Shown here piece by piece: positions 49,280 through 58,928 of a stretch of DNA of 64,000 bases. Numbering within the stretch: the first letter of the stretch is position 1; each line of letters opens with the position of its first letter. The notes beneath the pieces are model-generated. The model was not told the DNA's origin and made no database searches. It saw only the letters and a list, made by a program, of their open reading frames with translations. The stretch comes from Paenibacillus sp. FSL R7-0273. GTDB taxonomy: Bacteria > Bacillota > Bacilli > Paenibacillales > Paenibacillaceae. Position numbers and translations under genes: made by a program. The DNA is taken from the NCBI RefSeq assembly GCF_000758625.1, contig NZ_CP009283.1, positions 6,379,501 through 6,443,500 of the forward strand. Reading direction: 5' to 3'.

Positions 49280-50269
49280 TTACATAATGCTTTCTTTAGT
49301 GAATTTCTTCATAAGACCGTTAGCTGTAAACAGCAGGATTACACTGACTACGGAGGTGAACATGCTTATCGCAGTACCATAGGAGAACCGCATAATTTGA
49401 ATACCGTATTTAAGCGCATACAAATCCAGCACTTCCGAATAATCGGTAACCAGGTTGTTCTGCAGCTGGAATTGCTTTTCAAAGCCGATACCGACCAGGT
49501 GGCCGATGTTCATAATCAGCAGGACCATAACGGTTGAACGGATACCGGGTAACGTAATATTGAACATCTGCTTGACTCTTCCTGCACCGTCCACTTTTGC
49601 CGCTTCATACAGCTCTTTGTCGATACCTGTAATCGCTGCCAGATAGATGATCGCATTCCAGCCGGTTTCTTTCCAGATGTCGGCTCCCGTTACAATTCCC
49701 CAGAAATACTTCCCTTGGGCCATGAACTGAATCGGCTCATCGATAACATTCAGCCAGAGCAGCAAGTCATTCACGATCCCTCCGTCGATGGAGAGGGTCT
49801 TGTAGACAATCCCGCCGACAACAACCCAGGATACAAAGTGAGGCAGGTAGGATACGGTCTGAACCGTTCTCTTGAATACACTCCCGCGCAGCTCATTAAG
49901 CAGAACCGCAAACAGGATAGGAACCACGAAGCCGACGATCAATCCGAGAATACTCATTGCCAGTGTATTTCTTAGTACGAGGTAGAAGCGTTCATCCTGG
50001 AACAGCTCTTTGAAGTTGTCCAATCCGACCCATTTCTGCTCGCCAAAGGATTTGGCAGGCTTATAATTCTGAAAAGCCATTATCCATCCCCATAAGGGCA
50101 GGTAGCTGAAGATAAAAGCCCAGATTACGAATGGAATAGACATTAGGTACAAGTACTTTTGCTGCAGTACACTACTCCAAAATCCACTATTTTTCCGCTT
50201 CGTAGGTGGGTGGGGGGTTACGCTTTCATTTGCTGTAACACCGTTTTCAGTGAGCGCTTTCACGATCAT
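49280..50269 (-). CDS. ABC sugar permease (LplB/YteP type)
   Basis: 329 residues with six membrane segments and the EAA-like loop ELYEAAKVDGAGRVKQMFNITLPG near residue 215. The N terminus carries a polar extension of about 25 residues before the first membrane segment. First gene of the transporter set, 114 bp after the sensor kinase. A strong cre-like site overlaps its first codons. Confidence 0.92.
   Translation of the reverse strand: MIVKALTENGVTANESVTPHPPTKRKNSGFWSSVLQQKYLYLMSIPFVIWAFIFSYLPLWGWIMAFQNYKPAKSFGEQKWVGLDNFKELFQDERFYLVLRNTLAMSILGLIVGFVVPILFAVLLNELRGSVFKRTVQTVSYLPHFVSWVVVGGIVYKTLSIDGGIVNDLLLWLNVIDEPIQFMAQGKYFWGIVTGADIWKETGWNAIIYLAAITGIDKELYEAAKVDGAGRVKQMFNITLPGIRSTVMVLLIMNIGHLVGIGFEKQFQLQNNLVTDYSEVLDLYALKYGIQIMRFSYGTAISMFTSVVSVILLFTANGLMKKFTKESIM
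50250..50263 (-). promoter_or_regulatory. cre site overlapping the first codons of the permease gene
   Basis: On the minus strand TGAAAGCGCTCACT, matching the cre consensus TGWAARCGYTWNCW at essentially every position, starting at codon 3. A cre just inside a coding start can act as a CcpA roadblock. Confidence 0.65.
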
Positions 50270-50383
50270 TATTCCCCCTTCGTTTTTATATTCATATCAT
50301 ACCGTACCAAAATGTAAGCGAATACCCGACATATTTTATCTAAAATCATATACTAATTAGACATTGAAACAGCAGACCGGGAA

Positions 50384-52195
50384 CTAATGCTTGTAATCGC
50401 TATCATTGGGGATAGTAAAGGAAATTTCCGTACCCTTCCCTTCTTCGCTGGCAATCCTCAGTCCATGCTGCTCCCCGTAATACAGCACCAGCCTCTGATG
50501 CACATTGCGCATCCCGATCCGGCCTCCCTGCTCTTCCTCCGCTTTGGCAATAACCTCCTGCAGCTCCGCAAGGCGTTTCTCCGACATCCCCACGCCATCA
50601 TCGGTAACCCGGACCCGTATTTCCTGCTCCCGCATCGTCACGCTCACATGAACATGCACAGTCCCCTCTTTATTCTCCAGCCCATGCACCACGGAATTTT
50701 CGACCAGCGGCTGGATAATCAGCGGCGGAATCAGTACCTCTGCAGCCTTCGCCTCAAAGTTAATCTCATACATCAGCCTGTCCTCGTAGCGAAATTTCTG
50801 AATTTCCAGGTAGGAGCGGATCATTTCGATTTCTTCCTTAAGCGGGGCCCGTTCCCGGCCGACCTCCAGATTCTTGCGCATCAGCTTGCCGAGCAGCCGG
50901 ACAATGTTGGCAATTTCCTTCTCACCTCGGAGATGGGCGTTCATCCGGATCGACTCCAGTGCATTAAACAGAAAATGAGGATGAATCTGGCTGGCCATCA
51001 TCTTCAGCTTGATCTCACGCTGGGCAATCTCCAGCCTGCTGTTCTTCTCATTAGATTCAATTACCTGGCTAATCAGCTGATTGATGCTGGATACCATATA
51101 ATTGAACTGGCGGGAGAGCTGGCCAATTTCATCCGTACCGTCGATGTGGGAGACAGTATTCAGATTGCCCAGCGCTACCTGGTTCAGCTGGCGGCTTAGC
51201 CGCAGCAGACGGTTCGTCGTAAGCAGAGAGATGATATACACCATCACCAGCGCAACCAGCAGCACGCCGCTGACAATCAGCAGACCGAGCACGCTGACCT
51301 TATTGGCTTCGCTTAGAATGCTCTTGGTTTCAAACACAGAAATAATCTTCAGCTTGCTGATGCTAAGCTCGGGTTTCATTTCATCCAGAATGACATAGGA
51401 GTCCTTATCCTTAACCTGAGTTTGGATTACCTTTTCCGTCTGGCTCTCCAGATTGACACCAATATCGAAGGAGGCAAGTGTCGTGCCGACCAGCTGCGGG
51501 TTTTTGGCTGCTACAATATAGCCCTGCTCATCGGTAATAATGGTCTCGAACGGCTCCTGGGAGAGCATATTGTTCAGCTCATCCTGATTAACCTGGACCA
51601 TAATGACTCCAGTACTGTTGTATTCAGGATAGGACACCTGGCGGATCAGGCTCAGCTTGTTAATACTGCCCTTGGTCTTGCTCAAAAAATCCTCCTTGTC
51701 GTCAATGTAGAGCCAGTAAATACCTTTGGTCTCCTTTACCTTCTTGAACCAGGGTCTTTCCTCTGTCTCCCGGGTCAGCGGGGTAATAGCAAGGTTGTTA
51801 ACAAGCGTCGGATTGTCGATAAAAAAGCGGATATTGGCAATTTCCCGGTACTGGAACATATACGCCTGAAAATCGGTATATTCCATATAAGCCTTTGTCA
51901 GCTCAAGGATATTCGGGTACTTCGTATTCACAAACACTTTAAGCGTTTCATCAAAAAACAGCAGGTTGGAGATATCCGTAGGCACCCGGAGCTTGCTGGA
52001 CATCTGGCTTTTAATTTTTTCCACATTATTGGTTGCCTGGTCAATGGCCCGCTCCAGCGCTGCGTTCCGGAAATAGCTGATCAGAATAATCCCGACAATC
52101 AGCACCGGAATCATAACGACCACCACATAAAACATCATCAGCTTATACTTCAGCTTCATATTATTAATCAGGCTAACAAGCTGCTTCATCTTCAT
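50384..52195 (-). CDS. Sensor histidine kinase, YesM family
   Basis: 603 residues. Membrane segment at about 17-40, extracellular sensing region to about 300, second membrane segment, HAMP (about 320-375), then a His_kinase domain with phospho-acceptor in QIHPHFLFNALESI and an HATPase domain with DDGVGM and GIGM-type boxes. Pairs with the AraC-type regulator encoded 106 bp upstream, and probably senses the extracellular sugar moved by the adjacent transporter. Confidence 0.93.
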   Translation of the reverse strand: MKMKQLVSLINNMKLKYKLMMFYVVVVMIPVLIVGIILISYFRNAALERAIDQATNNVEKIKSQMSSKLRVPTDISNLLFFDETLKVFVNTKYPNILELTKAYMEYTDFQAYMFQYREIANIRFFIDNPTLVNNLAITPLTRETEERPWFKKVKETKGIYWLYIDDKEDFLSKTKGSINKLSLIRQVSYPEYNSTGVIMVQVNQDELNNMLSQEPFETIITDEQGYIVAAKNPQLVGTTLASFDIGVNLESQTEKVIQTQVKDKDSYVILDEMKPELSISKLKIISVFETKSILSEANKVSVLGLLIVSGVLLVALVMVYIISLLTTNRLLRLSRQLNQVALGNLNTVSHIDGTDEIGQLSRQFNYMVSSINQLISQVIESNEKNSRLEIAQREIKLKMMASQIHPHFLFNALESIRMNAHLRGEKEIANIVRLLGKLMRKNLEVGRERAPLKEEIEMIRSYLEIQKFRYEDRLMYEINFEAKAAEVLIPPLIIQPLVENSVVHGLENKEGTVHVHVSVTMREQEIRVRVTDDGVGMSEKRLAELQEVIAKAEEEQGGRIGMRNVHQRLVLYYGEQHGLRIASEEGKGTEISFTIPNDSDYKH

Positions 52196-52301
52196 CCTCC
52201 CCCGGATATGTCAAACAGGCCGCCCCGCTCATCCGCTGCGGATGGGGAACAGCCCGTCTATCATAAACCTGTGCTTCACGTTCGGCAAGCCCTGCGGCAG
52301 C

Positions 52302-53852
52302 TTAATGCTCCTTGCGGAAGGCGCTCGGTGACACACCGACATATTTACGGAATTTCGCGTTAAAGTAATCAGCATTCATATAACCGACCCGTTCTGCAAC
52401 CTCATAGACCTTCATGCCCTGGGAAAGAAACTGCTTCGCCTTCTCGATTCTCACTTTATCCAGATAGGTGTTGAAGTGCTCACCGATCTGATTCTTGAAC
52501 ATTTTACCCAGATAAGCGCTGTTATAATTAAAAATCTGCGCCAGCATCCCAAGCTTCAGGTTCTCGTTATAGCGGCGCTGGATGAGATCTGTGATCCGCT
52601 TGATTTCATCCCCGCGTCCCCCGCTGTTCAGCTGAACCGCCAGCTGCTCCAGATAATCTGCAACCATACGGTGAATGTCACTCAGGAAAAAGCTGTTGTA
52701 CACGTCGCTCGCCGGGGACGGATTATCGCTGACCAGAGCACGCACCTCCGGGTTGGCTGCCTCGAGCCGGGCAATGATGCTGCTGATGCTCCGGATCAGA
52801 TTATTTTTGATATAAGCCTCATCATGTCTGCCTTCCACCAGCTTGCCGATCATCTGCTTCACCAGCGGTGACAGGATTTCAGTGCTGCCCGTCTCAACTG
52901 CCAGCAGCAGCTCCATCTCTTCATCACGCTCAGCTTCGCCGTGCTCTCCCTGCTCCTCCTCGGGCTCCTCCGCAGCCTCAGCCCAATGCTTCATGAAGCC
53001 GCCGGACAAGATTTCCCTGTCTCCGAAAAAAGCCTGCTCCAGCAGCAGCTTCGCTGTGCTGTACGAAGCAGCAAGCTGGTCCGGATCTGCAGCCGTTCCT
53101 CCGGCTGCGGCGTAAAAGTCCAGCCCCTCCCTGGAGATGACCCGGTTAAGCTCCTGCCAAAGTGCAATGCGTGCTGCGTCATCATTGAGCGGCTCCTTCA
53201 GCAGCAGGCCGGCATAGGGAGGCAGACTGAAAAACTCGGCCTCCTCCGGCTGCCAATGCCGCTCCAATTCACTGCGGACACGTTCTTCCTTTCCTTCTTC
53301 CCCCTTGGCAGGATTCAGCAGCTTGAGCAGCACAACCTCGCTGCTGCCCTGCAGCTTAAGCTTGGCTGCCGCCTCGGAAGCATCGAGATCCCCGGGACCG
53401 GGCTGGAGCAGTCCGCGCAGCCACACCTCCCGGCTGTTTTCCTCCACCACATTCTGCAGAACGCTCAGCATCTCCTCCTGCCCGATCGTCACGCGCATGT
53501 CCCGCAGATAGGAGATCAGCTCATCCTCATCGACCGGCTTCAGCAGGTATCCGTCAATGCGGTTTGAAATGGCCCGCTTGGCATATTCAAAATCGGCATA
53601 GCCGCTTAGAATCAGCACATGGCATCTGGCATTCTGCCTGCGAAGCTCCGTAATCAGCTCCAGGCCGTCCATTCCCGGCATCCGGATATCGGCGACAACC
53701 AGCTTGGGAGCAAACGTATGGTACTTCTCGAGCGCCTCGAATCCGTTCGCCGCAGTCGCTACAACCGTATAGCCCTCATCCTCCCATGGAATCAGGCTGC
53801 GCAGTCCCTCCCTCAGCTTGGGCTCATCATCTACAATCAGTACTTTTATCAT
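52302..53852 (-). CDS. Response regulator, YesN/AraC type
   Basis: 516 residues. Receiver domain 1-120 with DDE at 8-10 and phospho-acceptor Asp in VVADIRMPGMDG near 55. The middle is variable and Glu-rich around 310-325. The C-terminal AraC double helix-turn-helix (about 415-516) includes YEVAERVGYMNADYFNAKFRKYVGVSPSAFR. Cytoplasmic activator, likely of the permease and binding-protein genes downstream. Confidence 0.93.
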   Translation of the reverse strand: MIKVLIVDDEPKLREGLRSLIPWEDEGYTVVATAANGFEALEKYHTFAPKLVVADIRMPGMDGLELITELRRQNARCHVLILSGYADFEYAKRAISNRIDGYLLKPVDEDELISYLRDMRVTIGQEEMLSVLQNVVEENSREVWLRGLLQPGPGDLDASEAAAKLKLQGSSEVVLLKLLNPAKGEEGKEERVRSELERHWQPEEAEFFSLPPYAGLLLKEPLNDDAARIALWQELNRVISREGLDFYAAAGGTAADPDQLAASYSTAKLLLEQAFFGDREILSGGFMKHWAEAAEEPEEEQGEHGEAERDEEMELLLAVETGSTEILSPLVKQMIGKLVEGRHDEAYIKNNLIRSISSIIARLEAANPEVRALVSDNPSPASDVYNSFFLSDIHRMVADYLEQLAVQLNSGGRGDEIKRITDLIQRRYNENLKLGMLAQIFNYNSAYLGKMFKNQIGEHFNTYLDKVRIEKAKQFLSQGMKVYEVAERVGYMNADYFNAKFRKYVGVSPSAFRKEH

Positions 53853-53891
53853 CAGCTCTCAACCCCCTCTAACACAAATCCGGAAACAAGT

Positions 53892-53935
53892 AGAAACGGC
53901 TTTGCCGTCCTTCAGAGAAGGCGGCAACCGTTTCT
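53892..53935 (-). terminator. Putative terminator after xylB
   Basis: Long hairpin: AGAAACGG (53892-53899) with CCGTTTCT (53928-53935) and GC-rich inner pairing, between the xylB stop and the response regulator start. The T-run is poor. Confidence 0.5.
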
Positions 53936-54007
53936 GCGGGAAATATAAGGATTACCGGCAGCAGTATGATCAGCCTTTATCCGTTTAACACTGCAGCAAT
54001 TCAGCTG

Positions 54008-55504
54008 TTATTTGCGGTATGCCGCCAGCTTGTCGTTCAACTCACGGGTCTGTCCGTATACTTCCTGGTAAAGAGCGAACAATCCGTCGTAGACTGCCGC
54101 CTCTTCCTCATTCGGTTTGAATACTTCTGCAGGCCGGATGAAGGCTTCGGCGCATTCACCCAGTGAATTGAACCAGCCGCTGCCGTAGGCAGCCAGCATA
54201 GCTGCGCCCATCGCCGGACCCTGCTCGCTTTCCAGCTTAATAATGGAAGCATTAAAGATATCAGCCTGCATCTGCAGCCAGGCCTCATTCTTGGCGCCGC
54301 CGCCGATCGCGATGATTTCTGTAATCTCTTTACCCGATTCACGCACGATTTCAATGGATTCACGCAGCGAGAACGTGATGCCTTCAAGCACCGAGCGTGT
54401 AAAGTGGGCCAGCGTATGGCCGGAGTCCATGCCGATGAAGCTGCCGCGGATATTGGCATCCGGATGCGGAGTACGCTCACCGCTGATGTAAGGCGTGAAC
54501 AGCAGGCCGCCGCTGCCTGCCGGGATGGAAGGCACGCCGGACAGGAGCTCATCAAAGCTCTTCTCGGCAGCAAAGGTTTCCTTGAACCAGGTAAGGCTGT
54601 GACCTGCCGCAAGCGTTACACCCATGATATAGAAGGCATCCTTCTCACTGTGGTTAAAGAAATGGACCTTGCCTTCCAGGTTGAGATCTTTGTTGGTTTC
54701 ATAGGACAGTACAACACCGGAGGTGCCGATACTGCACATCGTCCGGCCTTCACCAAGGATACCCGCACCTAATGCGCCGCAGGCATTGTCGGCACCGCCG
54801 GCGAACACCTTCGTCGAAGCCAGCAGCCCGGAGGCTTCGGCAATTTCAGGCAGCAGCGTGCCGGTCTGCTCGAAGGATTCCACCAGTCTCGGGCACAGGG
54901 ACAGCGGCAGGGAGAACGCTTCGGCAATCTCCGGGCTCCACTGCTTTGCACCAACATCCAGCAGCAGCGTGCCGGCCGCATCGGAGTAGTCCATCGCATA
55001 ATCGCCGGTCAGGCGAAGACGCACATAATCCTTAGGCAGCAGGAACTGATGAGCCTGCTCCAGCACCTCCGGCTCGTTCTCCTGAACCCAGAGAATCTTC
55101 GGCAGGGTGAAGCCTTCCAGCGCCTTGTTCCGGGCGATGTCGATCAGCTTCGTGCCAAGCGTCTTCTCGATCTTGCGGCACTGGGCTGTAGTACGTGTAT
55201 CATTCCAGAGAATGGCCGGACGCAGAACCTTGCCTTCATTGTCCACGAGCACCAGCCCGTGCATCTGGCCGGAGAAGCTTAGTCCGTCTACCTGTGACGG
55301 ATCAACCCCGGACGTTTCGATCAGCCTGCGCAGGCTGACCAGTGTTCCCTGCACCCAGTCCTCCGGATTCTGCTCGCTCCAGTTCGGCTGCGGTCTGCTC
55401 AGCGGATAAGCTTCCGAATGCTCAAACGCTACCTTTCCCTGCGGATCAACAAGCACCGTTTTTACTGCACTCGTTCCGAGATCGACACCGATTACATATT
55501 TCAT
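54008..55504 (-). CDS. xylB: Xylulokinase
   Basis: 498 residues, FGGY kinase fold. N-terminal YVIGVDLGTSAVKTVLVD is the first phosphate-binding loop; FSGQMHGLVLVD and the later IGGGAKNEAWLQMQADIFN are typical of xylulokinases. Phosphorylates D-xylulose to xylulose 5-phosphate. GGAGG before the ATG. Lies 207 bp downstream of xylA but behind a terminator, with its own cre-like site. Confidence 0.95.
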   Translation of the reverse strand: MKYVIGVDLGTSAVKTVLVDPQGKVAFEHSEAYPLSRPQPNWSEQNPEDWVQGTLVSLRRLIETSGVDPSQVDGLSFSGQMHGLVLVDNEGKVLRPAILWNDTRTTAQCRKIEKTLGTKLIDIARNKALEGFTLPKILWVQENEPEVLEQAHQFLLPKDYVRLRLTGDYAMDYSDAAGTLLLDVGAKQWSPEIAEAFSLPLSLCPRLVESFEQTGTLLPEIAEASGLLASTKVFAGGADNACGALGAGILGEGRTMCSIGTSGVVLSYETNKDLNLEGKVHFFNHSEKDAFYIMGVTLAAGHSLTWFKETFAAEKSFDELLSGVPSIPAGSGGLLFTPYISGERTPHPDANIRGSFIGMDSGHTLAHFTRSVLEGITFSLRESIEIVRESGKEITEIIAIGGGAKNEAWLQMQADIFNASIIKLESEQGPAMGAAMLAAYGSGWFNSLGECAEAFIRPAEVFKPNEEEAAVYDGLFALYQEVYGQTRELNDKLAAYRK

Positions 55505-55558
55505 GGTTGGCCCTCCTAAAAATGTGCTTCTTATTAATTACTCCGGCAAAACTAACTG

Positions 55559-55572
55559 CGTAAGCGTTCTCT
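55559..55572 (-). promoter_or_regulatory. cre-like site upstream of xylB
   Basis: CGTAAGCGTTCTCT matches cre at about 12 of 14 positions, 55 bases before the start codon. Confidence 0.45.
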
Positions 55573-55607
55573 TTCGTTATATGTAGCATATCTGATTCAT
55601 GTAAACA

Positions 55608-55650
55608 AGAAAAGGGGCTGCCGAAGAATGCTTTCTTCAGCAACCCCCGT
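55608..55650 (-). terminator. xylA terminator
   Basis: GGGG-CTG-GAAGAA arms pairing with TTCTTC-CAG-CCCC (55614-55647), followed on the minus strand by TTTTCTT. It separates xylA from xylB. Confidence 0.75.
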
Positions 55651-55711
55651 TGCATTAGTGATTAGCCGACCGGAAGTCTGCAGGCAGTCCCCCGGGTCCT
55701 GCCAGTACTGC

Positions 55712-57031
55712 TTACTCTACAGTAAGAATGTACTGGTTCAACGTAGCTCTGAGCAGCTCCTGACGTCCGGACTGGTTCGGACGCGGATTTTCGTTGTTCA
55801 GCGCGTAGTCAGCCAGGGAAGCCAGAGTAGCCTTACCGGATACGATGTCTGCGCCTACGCCTTCATTGAAGCTGCTGTAGCGTTTAGCGATAAAGTCATC
55901 GAATACACGGTCTTCGATCAGCTTGGCAGCAACCTTAAGGCCCTTGGCATAAACGTCCATACCGGAGATATGTGCCAGGAAGAGATCCTCAGGCTCGAAG
56001 GAAGGACGGCGTACCTTGGAGTCGAAGTTGATTCCGCCTTTGCCGAGTCCATCGTTCTTCAATACTTCATACAGGGTCAATGTAGAATCATAAATGCTTG
56101 CAGGGAATTCATCTGTATCCCAGCCCAGCAGCGGATCGCCCTGGTTCGCATCCAGCGATCCCAGCATACCGTTGATGCGTGCTACACGCAGCTCGTGCTC
56201 GAAGGTGTGTCCTGCCAGTGTGGCATGGTTGGCTTCAAGGTTGAGCTTGAAGTGCTTGTCGAGATTGTATTTCTGCAGGAACGCGATACAGGTTGCCGCA
56301 TCAAAGTCATATTGGTGTTTAGTAGGCTCTTTTGGCTTAGGCTCGATCAGGAACTGGCCGTCGAAGCCGATTTCCTTAGCGTAATCCACTGCCATGCTGA
56401 ACAGACGGGCAATGTTGTCCTGCTCCAGAGACATATCTGTGTTCAGCAGGGTTTCGTAGCCTTCACGGCCGCCCCAGAATACATAGTTGTCAGCGCCCAG
56501 ACGTTTACCGACTTCCAGGCCTTTCTTCACCTGTGCAGCTGCATGTGCGAACACATCAGCATTGCAGGTGGAGCCTGCACCGTGCATGAAGCGCGGGTTG
56601 GTGAACATGTTGGCTGTGTTCCACAGCAGTTTTTTGCCGGAAGCCTTCATGCCTTGCTCAAGAATATCTACGATAGTATCGATGTTGCTGTAGAACTCAC
56701 GCAGGGATGCGCCTTCAGGAGCGATATCCACGTCGTGGAAGCAATAGTATTGCAGGTCCATCTTCTCCATGAATTCAAAAGCTGCTTCTGCACGTGCCTT
56801 AGCCTTATCCAGCGTGGACAGCTTATCCCATGAACGGACTGCAGTTTCTGCGCCAAACGGATCGGAGCCGCCTGCTGTTAATGTATGCCAGTAAGCCATT
56901 GCAAATTTCAGATGCTCTTCCATCGTTTTGCCGGCTACGATTTCTTTAGGATTGTAGAATTTAAATGCATAAGGATTAGTGGAACGGCTGCCCTCGTACG
57001 AGATTTTGCCCACTGTTTCAAAATACGCCAT
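55712..57031 (-). CDS. xylA: Xylose isomerase
   Basis: 439 residues, the long class II type of low-GC Gram-positives. Contains [10 protein letters not shown] (catalytic His region near 101), [16 protein letters not shown] and [14 protein letters not shown] with metal-ligand Glu and His. Converts D-xylose to D-xylulose. AGGAGG 9 bases before the ATG. Divergent from xylR, with a xyl operator and a cre-like site in between. Confidence 0.97.
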   Translation of the reverse strand: MAYFETVGKISYEGSRSTNPYAFKFYNPKEIVAGKTMEEHLKFAMAYWHTLTAGGSDPFGAETAVRSWDKLSTLDKAKARAEAAFEFMEKMDLQYYCFHDVDIAPEGASLREFYSNIDTIVDILEQGMKASGKKLLWNTANMFTNPRFMHGAGSTCNADVFAHAAAQVKKGLEVGKRLGADNYVFWGGREGYETLLNTDMSLEQDNIARLFSMAVDYAKEIGFDGQFLIEPKPKEPTKHQYDFDAATCIAFLQKYNLDKHFKLNLEANHATLAGHTFEHELRVARINGMLGSLDANQGDPLLGWDTDEFPASIYDSTLTLYEVLKNDGLGKGGINFDSKVRRPSFEPEDLFLAHISGMDVYAKGLKVAAKLIEDRVFDDFIAKRYSSFNEGVGADIVSGKATLASLADYALNNENPRPNQSGRQELLRATLNQYILTVE

Positions 57032-57061
57032 TATTAAAATCCTCCTCTGTTATGCTACGCC

Positions 57062-57075
57062 CGCAAGCGTTTACA
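57062..57075 (-). promoter_or_regulatory. cre-like site upstream of xylA
   Basis: CGCAAGCGTTTACA, about 12 of 14 positions to consensus, 31 bases before the xylA start and downstream of the xyl operator. Confidence 0.55.
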
Positions 57076-57099
57076 GCATCATCTTAACATATCTTTTTG

Positions 57100-57124
57100 A
57101 CTTTGTATATTGGTTAAACAAAGT
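57100..57124. promoter_or_regulatory. xyl operator (XylR site)
   Basis: 25-bp imperfect palindrome with arms ACTTTGT (57100-57106) and ACAAAGT (57118-57124), in the xylA-xylR intergenic space where Bacillus-type XylR binds. Confidence 0.8.
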
Positions 57125-57320
57125 TTTTTTCGAATTTTTTGACTATTGGCATGAACATAAAATCCCCGCCTGCAGCAGCTGCTATGCATCCCCCGGCGAA
57201 ACCTTTCTGCAGCTGTATATTGACGGTTTCCGGACTGCCGGCTGTTGCTTTTTAACGGACATCGCTCTAGACTAAAGGTCATATGTTAATGAGAACGTTG
57301 TCAAAAAGGAAGTGTGCTGT

Positions 57321-58478
57321 GTGAAGGTTACCGCCGACCAGGCGCTGGTCAAAAAGATTAATAAGTCGCTTATTCTACATACCATCCGCATGAATGCCCC
57401 GGTCTCACGGGCCAGAGTCTCTGAGATGACCGGTCTTAATAAAGCTACTGTATCCAATCTGGTTGCCGAGCTGTGCGGCCAGGAGCTCGTCACCGAGGCC
57501 GGACCCGGCGAGTCCAGCGGCGGACGCAAACCGCTGATTCTGCATTTCAATGCTACAGCCGGCAGCGTAATCGGCATCGAGCTGCGGGTGAAGCAGCTGA
57601 CTGCAGTGCTGTGCGATCTGGACGGAGGCGTCCTGCAGGAGGTGGATTACCCGCTAACTGCCCATGATTTCCCCTATGTGCTGGAGCAGATGAAGAGCAT
57701 TATCACCGGATTAATCGCCCAGGCTCCCCCCTCTCCCTATGGGATCGTAGGCATCGGCGTCGGTGTTCCGGGCATGGTGGATGACGGGGTTGTACTGTTC
57801 GCACCCAACCTTGGCTGGGAGATGGTCGGGCTGAGGGACCTTCTGGAGAGCAGCTTCGGCGTGCCGGTTACCATCGACAATGAGGCAAATGCCGGAGCGC
57901 AGGGCGAGCTGAATTTTGGCGCAGCACGTAATGTACGTCATCTGCTGTATATCAGTGCGGGATCAGGGATCGGGTCCGGAATTATCATCGGCGGTGAGCT
58001 GTATAAAGGTGCACGCGGCTATGCCGGGGAGACCGGGCATATGACGATTGAAGCAGAAGGCAAGCCCTGCAGCTGCGGCAGCCGCGGGTGCTGGGAGCTG
58101 TACGCCTCAGAGAAAACCTATGACAATCCGGGTCTCTCCCTGCCTGCACGCACAACAAGCGAGCTTGTCCGGCACGCTATCCAGGGACAGGAGGATGTCC
58201 TTAACCACTTCACTTCAATCGGGGAATATCTCGGAATCGGCGTAACCAATCTGATCAACAGCTTTAATCCGGAGCTGATCGTCATCGGCGGTGCCCTTTC
58301 GGAGGCTGAGCCGTGGCTGGGCGGGCCGCTGCGCCGTGTAGTTGCCGAGCGCACGCTTCCCTACCACAAGCAGCAGCTGGAGATTACTTTTTCGCGACTG
58401 GGAAGCCGCGGAACCGTGATTGGCGCCGGCTTTTCGGCTGTGATGCACTTTCTCGGCAATATCCGGGTAACCCTCTAA
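57321..58478 (+). CDS. xylR: Xylose repressor, ROK family
   Basis: About 385 residues. GTG at 57321 is chosen since AAAGGA lies 10 bases upstream; the GTG at 57312 would be too close. Winged helix-turn-helix at about 15-70 (SRARVSEMTGLNKATVSNLVAEL), then a ROK sugar-kinase-like domain with the CSCGSRGCWELYASE zinc motif near 255, very like B. subtilis XylR. Represses xylA and probably xylB without xylose. Confidence 0.93.
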   Translation: MKVTADQALVKKINKSLILHTIRMNAPVSRARVSEMTGLNKATVSNLVAELCGQELVTEAGPGESSGGRKPLILHFNATAGSVIGIELRVKQLTAVLCDLDGGVLQEVDYPLTAHDFPYVLEQMKSIITGLIAQAPPSPYGIVGIGVGVPGMVDDGVVLFAPNLGWEMVGLRDLLESSFGVPVTIDNEANAGAQGELNFGAARNVRHLLYISAGSGIGSGIIIGGELYKGARGYAGETGHMTIEAEGKPCSCGSRGCWELYASEKTYDNPGLSLPARTTSELVRHAIQGQEDVLNHFTSIGEYLGIGVTNLINSFNPELIVIGGALSEAEPWLGGPLRRVVAERTLPYHKQQLEITFSRLGSRGTVIGAGFSAVMHFLGNIRVTL

Positions 58479-58544
58479 AGTAAATTGACGTAAAATCGCC
58501 GCAATTAGAGCCGCTGGAGTGCAGCAAAAATAACAGGAATGTTT

Positions 58545-58582
58545 TATAATTAAACTCATATAAGTGTGATATATGTCACACT
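58545..58582 (+). promoter_or_regulatory. -10 box followed by a TGTGA-N6-TCACA palindrome
   Basis: TATAAT at 58545-58550, then AGTGTGA-TATATG-TCACACT at 58563-58582, a perfect seven-base inverted repeat of the CRP/FNR-family type. It lies downstream of the -10 box, a position suited to repression. I see no good -35. Confidence 0.55.
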
Positions 58583-58609
58583 GGTTTCCCCTGAACGGAG
58601 AGTGAGTTT

Positions 58610-58816
58610 ATGACCTATGTTGATACATCTGACATTTCGCCGCAGATGTTCATCACTGTGCTGCTGCTTCTACTCATTATCGCTCCTTTGATCAGCCTCG
58701 GTGTACTGCGACTGTTTCAATCGAAGAAAAAATCAGGCATTATGCTGATCATCAGCGGTGCCGCTGTCTACGGTGTTTTCCAGGTTGTCATGTCAATCAC
58801 CCACATGTTTGCTTAA
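58610..58816 (+). CDS. Small membrane protein of unknown function
   Basis: 68 residues, GGAGAG before the ATG. Two predicted membrane segments (about 13-35 and 43-65) joined by a short basic loop with KKK. Followed by a strong terminator. Not recognised. The upstream TGTGA-N6-TCACA palindrome is its most informative feature and hints at redox- or oxygen-linked control. Confidence 0.7.
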   Translation: MTYVDTSDISPQMFITVLLLLLIIAPLISLGVLRLFQSKKKSGIMLIISGAAVYGVFQVVMSITHMFA

Positions 58817-58854
58817 CGAATAGTACCGGATGATCTATCATGCGGGCCAAGGAC

Positions 58855-58894
58855 AAAGGCCACACTGCCCAATAGGGCGGCGTGGCCTTTTTTT
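58855..58894. terminator. Terminator between convergent genes
   Basis: AAAGGCCAC pairs with GTGGCCTTT around an inner GCCC/GGGC helix, followed by a T-run on the plus strand; A residues on the other side allow weaker use on the minus strand. Confidence 0.88.
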
Positions 58895-58928
58895 GTATAA
58901 CTGTACTTTATGAAACTTTATGAATATA

